A stretch of 10,758 nt of DNA, from positions 1-10,758 of the forward strand of contig DASZOV010000069.1 in assembly GCA_035550595.1 (NCBI GenBank), in the 5' to 3' direction. The DNA is from CALFMR01 sp035550595. Lineage in GTDB: Bacteria; Acidobacteriota; Vicinamibacteria; Vicinamibacterales; SCN-69-37. This document shows, piece after piece, positions 6,064-10,758 of this stretch (the first letter of the stretch is position 1; every line of letters starts with the position of its first letter). The translations under genes and the position numbers were made by a program. Under the pieces are notes generated by a model. That model had not been told where the DNA came from. It did not search any database and saw only the letters and a program-made list of their open reading frames with translations.

Positions 6064-7008
6064 TCAGTCGAGCGCGAGCGGCCCGAAATGCGCCGCGTAG
6101 CGCGCCGCGAACTCCTGCCACGTGTAGGCGTGACTCTGGCCGCCGAGATGTTCGAGCGCGAACGTGGCGGCGACGCTGCCCATGCGCGCGCAGACGGTCG
6201 GATCCGCGCCGTGGACGAGGCCCTTCATGAAACCGCCGCGGTAGGCGTCGCCAACGCCGGTCGGATCGGCGATGCGCTGCGGCGTCACCGCGGGCACGTC
6301 GGCGCGCGAGTCGGCCGTGAGCACGGTCGATCCGTGCTCCCCGCGCGTCACGACGAGCATGCGCGTGCGATCGAAGATGTCCGACTCGGCCAGCCCCGTC
6401 TTCTTCTGCAGGAGCTCCCACTCGTAGTCGTTGCAGATGACCATCGCCGCGCCCGTGAGGCCATCCATGAGTTCCTCGGCCGACATGCGCGCGCACTGCT
6501 GGCCGGGATCGAAGATGAACGGCACGCCCATCGCGCGGCACTCGTCGGCGTATTGCGTCATCGCGCTCGGATCGTTCGGCGAGATGATGGCGAGATCGAC
6601 GGGCCCGGCCGTGCGGAACGACAACTCGCTCGCGTTCGCCATCGCGCCGGTGTAGAAGGACGCGATCTGATTGTTCGCGCTGTCGGTGCTGCAGAAGAAC
6701 GACGCCGTGAACGTGTCGGGGATCTCCTTGACGAGCGACGTGTCGACGCCGGCCGCCGTGAGCCAGCGGCGGTACTCGTCGAAGTCGCGGCCGGCCGTGG
6801 CCATGAGCTTCGGCCGTTCGCCGAGCAGCGCGAGCGTATAGGCGATGTTTGGTGCGCACCCGCCACGTCGTTTGTCCATGCTGTCGACGAGGAAACTCAG
6901 GCTCACGCGCGACAGGTGCTCCGGCAGGATGTGCTCGGTGAACTTGCCGGGGAACGACATCAGGTAATCGAACGCGATCGATCCAGTGACGACGAGGTGC
7001 ATGGGCAT
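6064..7008 (-). CDS. PfkB-family nucleoside/sugar kinase, adenosine kinase-like (AdoK)
   Basis: A cytoplasmic PfkB/ribokinase-fold kinase of 314 residues. The N terminus VVTGSIAFDYLMSFPGKF (6-23) and LPEHLSRVSLSFLVDSM (28-44) closely resemble, from memory, the Mycobacterium adenosine kinase AdoK. Also seen are RGGCAPNIAYTLALLG (48-63, PfkB signature 1), IASFYTGAMA (115-124), NDYEWELL (193-200) and signature 2 DPTGVGDAYRGGF (248-260), with D254 the expected catalytic base. The likely reaction is adenosine + ATP to AMP + ADP, but another sugar substrate cannot be excluded. The first ATG at 7008 overlaps the mtnP stop as TGATG; an ATG two codons later (7002) is possible. Reading further upstream would only add mtnP shadow sequence. 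The coupling to mtnP supports a purine-salvage role. Confidence 0.85.
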   Translation of the reverse strand: MPMHLVVTGSIAFDYLMSFPGKFTEHILPEHLSRVSLSFLVDSMDKRRGGCAPNIAYTLALLGERPKLMATAGRDFDEYRRWLTAAGVDTSLVKEIPDTFTASFFCSTDSANNQIASFYTGAMANASELSFRTAGPVDLAIISPNDPSAMTQYADECRAMGVPFIFDPGQQCARMSAEELMDGLTGAAMVICNDYEWELLQKKTGLAESDIFDRTRMLVVTRGEHGSTVLTADSRADVPAVTPQRIADPTGVGDAYRGGFMKGLVHGADPTVCARMGSVAATFALEHLGGQSHAYTWQEFAARYAAHFGPLALD

Positions 7009-7907
7009 CAGCGGTCCAGGTATTTGTCGACGAGGAGAGCGAGACGGGCGCGGGCCGCGGCCGGAATGGCGTCGGGCCGCGTGATGATGGCCGTCTGGAG
7101 CGCGCGGGCGCACTCGCAATCGCGCGCGATCGGCAATCGTTCCACGGCGGCGGCGAGCACGCGCTGCGCCATCTTCGCGTTGGCCGTCAGGTTGGCCACG
7201 ATCATGTCGACCGTGACCGAGTCGTGATCGGGGTGCCAGCAGTCGTAATCGGTCACGAGCGCGAGCGTCGTGTAGCAGATTTCCGCTTCGCGCGAGAGCT
7301 TCGCTTCCTGCAGGTTCGTCATGCCGATGATGTCGAAGCCCGCGGCGCGGTACGCCTTCGATTCGGCGACGGTCGAGAACTGCGGCCCTTCCATGCACAC
7401 GTACGTGCCGCCCCGATGGACCGTCGCGCCGGCGCCAACCGCTGCGTCGTAGAGCACCGCGCTCAGCGGCCGGCAGAACGGGTGCGCGAACGCCACGTGC
7501 GCGACGAGCCCTTCGCCGAAGAACGTGCTCACTCGGCCGTGCGTTCGATCGAAGAACTGGTCCGGCACGACCAGATGCTGCGGCGCGTAGTCCTCGCGCA
7601 GGCTGCCGACCGCGCTCGCCGACAGAATCCACTTCACGCCGAGCGACTTGAAGCCGTAGATGTTCGCGCGATAGTTCAGCTCCGATGGCATGAGCCGATG
7701 ACCGGCGCCGTGCCGCGCGAGGAACGCGACCTTCCGGCCACCGAGCGTCGCGAGAACGTACGGGCCGGACGGATCGCCGAAGGGCGTCGTGACCGTGTGC
7801 TCGCGGCGATCGACGAGCTCGGCCATGTCGTACAGGCCGCTGCCGCCGATGATGCCGATCTCGGCCGAGACAGACGGGGAGGAAGACGAGGAACGGGCTA
7901 CAGACAT
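7008..7907 (-). CDS. mtnP: S-methyl-5'-thioadenosine phosphorylase
   Basis: This enzyme splits methylthioadenosine, the by-product of polyamine synthesis and other SAM reactions, into adenine and methylthioribose 1-phosphate. It belongs to the PNP/MTAP family. At 299 residues it is slightly longer than usual because of a Ser-rich N-terminal extension (1-14). The visible core includes IGIIGGSGLYD (17-27, phosphate site), FLARHGAGHRLMPSELNYRANI (62-83 region), CMEGPQFSTVAESKAYR (171-187), IIGMTNLQEAKLSREAEICY (193-212) and VTDYDCWHP (218-226). The two Asp of TDYDCW are those that favour adenine over 6-oxopurines in MTAP members. I chose the ATG at 7907; open frame continues upstream to 8228 but overlaps the hydrolase gene without domain similarity. 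It ends in a TGATG overlap with the kinase gene. Confidence 0.92.
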   Translation of the reverse strand: MSVARSSSSSPSVSAEIGIIGGSGLYDMAELVDRREHTVTTPFGDPSGPYVLATLGGRKVAFLARHGAGHRLMPSELNYRANIYGFKSLGVKWILSASAVGSLREDYAPQHLVVPDQFFDRTHGRVSTFFGEGLVAHVAFAHPFCRPLSAVLYDAAVGAGATVHRGGTYVCMEGPQFSTVAESKAYRAAGFDIIGMTNLQEAKLSREAEICYTTLALVTDYDCWHPDHDSVTVDMIVANLTANAKMAQRVLAAAVERLPIARDCECARALQTAIITRPDAIPAAARARLALLVDKYLDR

Positions 7908-7939
7908 AGATGATGAGCGCCGGCGCGGCGGGAACGCGG

Positions 7940-8776
7940 TCAGAGGTCGATGGGCTCGACCCGCCGGCCCTTCGCGTCCGCCCGAATGATACCAGCGGCG
8001 ACGCGCGGATCGTGCTCGAACAGGATGAGATGCCCGTCGGCCGCGGCCTCGCGCAGGAATTCGCGCTTGTAGGCCAGCGTGTCCATCGGATACAGGTCGT
8101 AGCCCATGATCCACGCTTCGCGCAGATGCGCGGTCGTCGGCAGCAGATCGGCTGCGAAGATCGCCGTCCGGCCGCCCGACGAGATGCGTACGATCTGGTG
8201 ATCGCGCGTGTGCCCGCCCGTGCGCCACACGCTCACGCCGGGAAGCAACTCGCCGTCCTCTTCGATGAACTGCACGACGCCGGCCTCGGCGAGCGGGACG
8301 AAGTTCTCCGCCGCGTAGGACGCACGCGTCCGCTCATTCACCTCGGTCGCCGCCTCCCACTCGCCGCGGCGGATGAGGTAGGTCGCGCGCGGAAAGCGCG
8401 GCACAAGCACGCCATCGACGAGCGACGTGAAACCGCCGGCATGATCGAAGTGCAGATGGGTGGCAATGACGAGATCGATGTCACGCGCCATCAGCCCGGC
8501 GCGCGCGAGCGATCGATCGAGCGATTCGACGCGATCGACGCCGTAGATCTCGATCTCCTTCGGCGTCAGCTTGTCGCCGATGCCGGCATCGACGAGGATG
8601 TTCTTTCCGCCCGCGCGGATGAGCAGCGGTCTGAGCGCAATCTCGATGCGGTTGCGCGCGTCGGGCAGCGCCTGCCGCTCCCACAGCACCTTCGGCACGA
8701 CCCCGAACATCGCCCCGCCGTCCAGGCGAATCGTGCCGTCCGAGAGCGGTGTGATCTCGATCTGCCCGATGTGCAT
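7940..8776 (-). CDS. Metallo-beta-lactamase-fold hydrolase
   Basis: A 278-residue cytoplasmic-looking protein (no signal peptide) with a complete binuclear metal site. It has THLHFDHAGG (106-115; H107, H109, D111, H112), GGHTRDHQ with H189, FAADLLPT with D210, and FEHDP with H255. Similar proteins include AttM/AiiA-type lactonases and other esterase-like hydrolases, so the substrate is open. The extra helical stretch ERTRASYAAENFVPLAEAG (148-166) may cap the active site. A GGAGGT Shine-Dalgarno lies 4 nt before the ATG at 8776. It is first of the long minus-strand block and 32 nt before mtnP, so it may act on a related metabolite, but nothing in the sequence shows that. It is divergent from the outer-membrane gene at 8821. 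Confidence 0.88.
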   Translation of the reverse strand: MHIGQIEITPLSDGTIRLDGGAMFGVVPKVLWERQALPDARNRIEIALRPLLIRAGGKNILVDAGIGDKLTPKEIEIYGVDRVESLDRSLARAGLMARDIDLVIATHLHFDHAGGFTSLVDGVLVPRFPRATYLIRRGEWEAATEVNERTRASYAAENFVPLAEAGVVQFIEEDGELLPGVSVWRTGGHTRDHQIVRISSGGRTAIFAADLLPTTAHLREAWIMGYDLYPMDTLAYKREFLREAAADGHLILFEHDPRVAAGIIRADAKGRRVEPIDL

Positions 8777-8816
8777 CCCGACCTCCCGAACCGTGCACGC
8801 GACCGCGCCACCGGCC

Positions 8817-8832
8817 GATAATGAAGATTATG
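8817..8832. promoter_or_regulatory. AT-rich dyad in the divergent region: possible -10 boxes facing both ways
   Basis: The plus strand reads GATAAT GAAG ATTATG. ATAAT (8818-8822) and ATTAT (8827-8831) form a perfect inverted repeat, so each strand carries a -10-like hexamer: GATAAT on plus and CATAAT (8832-8827) on minus. For the plus gene, a start about 7 nt after GATAAT would fall on the second ATG at 8830, i.e. a leaderless mRNA. A weak -35 match (TGCACG) lies at 8794-8799. For the minus operon the leader would be about 44 nt. The dyad is direct; promoter activity is inferred. Confidence 0.35.
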
Positions 8833-9324
8833 ACGTGGACTTCTCTCAAGCGGCGTGCCGCCGCAGCGATTCTGACAGCGTCCGCGCTCGCCCTCGTGCC
8901 TGGCGCCGCCTGGGCGGACGGCACCGCGTTCCTCGGATTCTCTCCGACACCCGAGACGCGAGCCACCAAGGGCTTCTCCCTCGGCGTCAGCCTCATCGTC
9001 GTCGGCTTCGAGTTCGAGTACGCGAGCACGGGCGAGAACCTGGCCAAGGGCGCGCCCGGCCTCAAGACCGGCATGATCAACGGCCTCGTCCAGACGCCGA
9101 CGCGCATGCAGTTCTACCTGACGGGTGGAGGCGGCTTTTTCCGTGAACGGCTGGCGGACGAGGGTGAGACGAACTTCGGCACCAACATCGGCGGCGGCAT
9201 CAAGATGCCGCTCGTCGGACCGCTACGCCTGCGACTCGACTATCGCGTGTTCAACCTGCGTGGCGGCGACACGCTCTATCCGCATCCGCAACGGTTCTAT
9301 GCGGGGTTGAACGTCGCGTTTTGA
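8821..9324 (+). CDS. Predicted small outer-membrane beta-barrel protein, secreted
   Basis: A 167-residue protein with a signal peptide: KRR at 10-12, a hydrophobic core (about 13-29) and a likely cut after AWA (30-32). The mature part is rich in Gly and alternating hydrophobic residues (GFSLGVSLIVVGFEFEYAS, LRLRLDYRVF, RFYAGLNVAF) and ends in Phe, the usual terminal residue of the outer-membrane beta-signal recognised by BamA. At about 135 mature residues it fits a small eight-stranded barrel; no specific family was recognised. The start is either the ATG at 8821 or the one at 8830 (three codons later); neither has a Shine-Dalgarno, and the second would suit a leaderless transcript. It is the only convincing plus-strand gene and runs convergent to the gene at 9482. 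Confidence 0.8.
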   Translation: MKIMTWTSLKRRAAAAILTASALALVPGAAWADGTAFLGFSPTPETRATKGFSLGVSLIVVGFEFEYASTGENLAKGAPGLKTGMINGLVQTPTRMQFYLTGGGGFFRERLADEGETNFGTNIGGGIKMPLVGPLRLRLDYRVFNLRGGDTLYPHPQRFYAGLNVAF

Positions 9325-9338
9325 GACATGGTGTCAAC

Positions 9339-9439
9339 TTCGAACTGCGAACTGCGAAGTTCGAACTGAGGACGCGCCTTCGGCGCATTTTCTTGCTCGA
9401 ATGGACCACCGTTTCGAAGTTCAAAGTTCGACGTTCGAA
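9339..9439. repeat. Inverted pair of TTCGAAC-type heptamer repeat blocks
   Basis: Block A (9339-9366) reads on plus as four 7-nt units: TTCGAAC, TGCGAAC, TGCGAAG, TTCGAAC. Block B (9412-9439) reads on minus as TTCGAAC, GTCGAAC, TTTGAAC, TTCGAAA. The blocks are thus inverted copies 45 nt apart, with roughly 25 of 31 bases able to pair if flanks are included, so they could form a large hairpin or cruciform. Three perfect heptamers translate as FELRTSN, which is why this region gives spurious peptide reading frames on both strands. The element lies between convergent genes, a usual place for extragenic repeats. It may be a REP-like or MITE-like unit, or part of a longer genome-wide repeat family. 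No transposase is near. Confidence 0.75.
9374..9394 (+). terminator. Weak intrinsic terminator after the beta-barrel gene
   Basis: GCGCC (9374-9378) pairs with GGCGC (9382-9386) around a TTC loop, and is followed by ATTTTCTT, a short T-rich run. It lies 50 nt downstream of the plus-strand stop and inside the loop of the inverted heptamer element. A 5-bp stem is short, so termination would be modest on its own. Confidence 0.45.
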
Positions 9440-9448
9440 GTTTTGCAG

Positions 9449-9480
9449 CGCGGCTTCTGCGTTTCTGACCTAGAGCCGCG
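9449..9480 (-). terminator. Possible hairpin just after the 157-residue gene
   Basis: CGCGGCT (9449-9455) and AGCCGCG (9474-9480) form a 7-bp inverted repeat with an 18-nt loop, starting 2 nt after the minus-strand stop. There is no T run after it on the minus strand, so it may stabilise the mRNA end rather than terminate. Chance pairing in GC-rich DNA is possible. Confidence 0.25.
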
Positions 9481-9481
9481 T

Positions 9482-9955
9482 TCACCGTATCGTCGCCAGT
9501 CCCATTCGCTCGACGCGAATCACGTCGTCGCGTAGGCGACGGTAGAGATCGGCGGCTTGGTCGGGGGCGCCTTCGGCTACGAGCTTCATCGGATCGTAGT
9601 CGGCATCCACGACGGCGGGATCGAGGAAGAAGACGTAGACGACGGCGTCCTTCGGGGTCTCGGTGGACTTGAAGATGTGCCAGCCCTGCGCCTGCTTGGC
9701 CCGGAGCGGATCGGTCGCACGGCCGAGGATGTCGTCGAGGCGCGCGGCGATGGCCTCGAAGTCCGTGGCCCGGTCGGGACGCACGTAGAAGAAGAGCACG
9801 CCGACGCCCGACGGGAATTGATAAGCGGCGGCTGCGGTGGCCGTCGCGTTCGTGGAAGCCGGATCGGCGACTGCGGTCGTCTGGCGATCTGCGGCCACGA
9901 CTGGCACCGTTGTCGCGAACATCGCCGCGATCCCGGCCGTCAGCCATCGGCGCAT
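9482..9955 (-). CDS. Secreted protein of unknown function, paralogue of the upstream gene
   Basis: A 157-residue protein with a signal peptide (RR at 2-3, hydrophobic 5-20, likely cut after VVAA at about 19-22). The mature part starts with an Ala/Thr-rich linker. A compact domain then runs from about 45 to 150: YQFPSGVGVLFFYVRPDRAT (45-64), DFEAIAARLDDIL (65-77), GWHIFKS (91-97), VVYVFFLDP (105-113) and DYDPMKLV (119-126). It aligns segment by segment with the neighbour at 10053-10694. The beta-alpha-beta order recalls dimeric alpha-beta barrel (ferredoxin-like) folds, but I recognise no named family. The ATG at 9955 is preceded by GAGGGG. It lies downstream of a strong hairpin, so expression may differ from the paralogue. 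Confidence 0.8.
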   Translation of the reverse strand: MRRWLTAGIAAMFATTVPVVAADRQTTAVADPASTNATATAAAAYQFPSGVGVLFFYVRPDRATDFEAIAARLDDILGRATDPLRAKQAQGWHIFKSTETPKDAVVYVFFLDPAVVDADYDPMKLVAEGAPDQAADLYRRLRDDVIRVERMGLATIR

Positions 9956-9979
9956 CTCGGGGCCCCTCGCTCAACGACG

Positions 9980-10012
9980 AACGGGACGCGCTGCCATGCA
10001 GCGCGTCCCGTT
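9980..10012 (-). terminator. Perfect 15-bp-stem hairpin between the two secreted paralogues
   Basis: AACGGGACGCGCTGC (9980-9994) and its exact reverse complement (9998-10012) flank a CAT triplet. The stem is the strongest in the window and follows the stop at 10053 by about 40 nt, while the next gene starts 25 nt after it. No T run follows on the minus strand. It may be a terminator, a partial attenuator that lowers the downstream gene, or a stabiliser of the upstream mRNA. Confidence 0.55.
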
Positions 10013-10052
10013 CCTGACTCAGCCTGGCGTGCGGGGCGTCGCCCGCCCGCGT

Positions 10053-10694
10053 TTACTGCGGTCCCGGCGTGCTCGGCGCGGGGGTCGTCGACGGAGCAGG
10101 CGTCGTCGAAGGCGCCGCCGCGGGCGCGGCCGCCGACGCCTGTACGGCGACGAGCGGCATCGGGATGATCTGGCCGTTGTTGATCGACGCGAACAGCTTG
10201 TCGTAGAGCGGCTGCGCCTCCTCGCGTGTGAACACCCCCGAATCGAACAACAGCTTCATCGGGTTGTACGTCGACGTCTTCGAGACGGGATCGACATAGG
10301 TGATGTACGGCTGACCGTTGGCGCCGGCCGGCGCGTCCACCTTCCAGAGCTTCATCGTGTCGCCGATCGCCTTGAGATCCGGCTTGTCGCTGGCCGACAG
10401 CCGCCCCTTGATCGTCGTCCACGCCGACTCGAAGTCCGCCGTCTTGTCCGGTTTGATGTACCAGAGGATGGCGACCGCGTCGGACGTGAACTGGAAACCG
10501 TCGTTCTGTTCGGCCGCCGGAGCCTGACCAGCCGCCTGCCCTTGAGCGGCACCGGCCTCGCCGCCCGCCGCGGGCGTCTGCTCCGCCGGCGCCTGCTGCG
10601 CCCACGCGGTCGCCGTCACCGACAGCATGCCCGCAAGCGCAAGACCCGAGACCATGCGCCGGCCTGCGACCGACGCGACACTCGACAACCTCAT
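10053..10694 (-). CDS. Secreted protein of unknown function with Pro/Thr/Ser-rich tail
   Basis: A 213-residue protein. The ATG at 10694 is chosen because GGGAGG (10700-10705) lies 5 nt before it and a signal peptide follows at once (R2, RR at 12-13, hydrophobic 16-30, likely cut after AWA, 30-32). An in-frame ATG at 10739 would add 15 polar residues before the signal. A disordered Ala/Gln/Gly/Pro linker (33-65) leads to the shared domain (about 67-172): FQFTSDAVAILWYIKPDKTA (67-86), DFESAWTTIKGRL (87-99), MKLWKV (114-119), YITYVDP (130-136) and YNPMKLL (143-149). The tail (about 187-213) is low complexity, with repeated PSTTPA units encoded by 18-nt repeats. It is similar to the gene at 9482 across the domain but not in linker or tail. 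No known family was recognised; a periplasmic place is inferred. Confidence 0.8.
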   Translation of the reverse strand: MRLSSVASVAGRRMVSGLALAGMLSVTATAWAQQAPAEQTPAAGGEAGAAQGQAAGQAPAAEQNDGFQFTSDAVAILWYIKPDKTADFESAWTTIKGRLSASDKPDLKAIGDTMKLWKVDAPAGANGQPYITYVDPVSKTSTYNPMKLLFDSGVFTREEAQPLYDKLFASINNGQIIPMPLVAVQASAAAPAAAPSTTPAPSTTPAPSTPGPQ

Positions 10695-10699
10695 GAACG

Positions 10700-10705
10700 C
10701 CTCCC
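10700..10705 (-). promoter_or_regulatory. Ribosome-binding site GGGAGG deciding the start of the 213-residue secreted protein
   Basis: GGGAGG on the minus strand sits 5 nt before the ATG at 10694. It favours that start over the in-frame ATG at 10739. Just upstream, GGGCA-ACCC-TGCCC (10714-10727) can form a small 5-bp leader hairpin. I see no convincing promoter in the remaining bases to the window edge. Confidence 0.65.
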
Positions 10706-10758
10706 TACCAGGCGGGCAACCCTGCCCAAAAGTTTCCACACTCTACCGTACCCACGTG

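Noticed and set aside
5992..7227. 411-residue open frame on the plus strand
   Set aside because: Antisense to the kinase and mtnP genes; rich in Arg, Glu and His with no recognisable fold.
7008..8228. Long form of mtnP from 8228
   Set aside because: The extra N-terminal part overlaps the MBL-fold hydrolase gene in another frame and shows no MTAP similarity; the ATG at 7907 is the only fitting start.
9339..9439. CRISPR array or short tandem repeat locus
   Set aside because: The 7-nt units are contiguous, diverged and inverted; there are no equal-length repeats with unique spacers.
9297..9974. 225-residue minus-strand frame across the repeat region
   Set aside because: It overlaps the secreted paralogue in another frame, and its C-terminal part is a translation of the heptamer repeats (FELR-type peptides), not a protein.

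Overview
This is a GC-rich, gene-dense bacterial window with almost everything on the minus strand. The content fits a Gram-negative (diderm) environmental bacterium: a LolC/LolD lipoprotein-sorting pair, a C-terminal-Phe outer-membrane-type protein, a ribH-nusB-lysS cluster, small membrane proteins, and two secreted paralogues of unknown function. By recall, not by search, this looks most like Acidobacteriota (Vicinamibacteria-like). That placement is an inference.

Layout, following minus-strand transcription from right to left. (1) 10694-9482: two tandem secreted paralogues of unknown function, separated by a perfect 15-bp-stem hairpin. (2) 8821-9324, plus strand: a small predicted outer-membrane beta-barrel, convergent with (1). 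The 157-nt gap between them holds an inverted pair of heptamer (TTCGAAC-type) repeat blocks with a small GC hairpin in the middle. (3) 8776-6064: a metallo-beta-lactamase-fold hydrolase, S-methyl-5'-thioadenosine phosphorylase and an AdoK-like PfkB kinase. The last two overlap as TGATG, which suggests recycling of the nucleoside by-products of S-adenosylmethionine use. (4) 6053-4576: four small membrane proteins (DUF2085 type, DUF6677-like, a 57-residue two-helix protein with a GTG start, and a VanZ-like protein). (5) 4556-207: ribH, nusB, lysS, lolC and lolD, packed with overlaps or gaps of a few bases. (6) 75-1: the first 25 codons of clpC, running off the left edge, behind a leader with a TATAAT box and two dyads.

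From 8776 down to 207 the gaps between genes are 32 nt or less and several are overlaps, so the block could be one long transcript or a few nested ones. A TATAAT box just before ribH may be an internal promoter. No stretch over 300 bases lacks a gene. The two longest gaps are 76-206 (the clpC leader) and 9325-9481 (the repeat region). I saw no rRNA, tRNA, CRISPR array, transposase, integrase or attachment site. The window is mostly housekeeping. The parts least explained by known families are the secreted paralogue pair, the inverted heptamer element, the small membrane protein cluster and the dyad-rich clpC leader.
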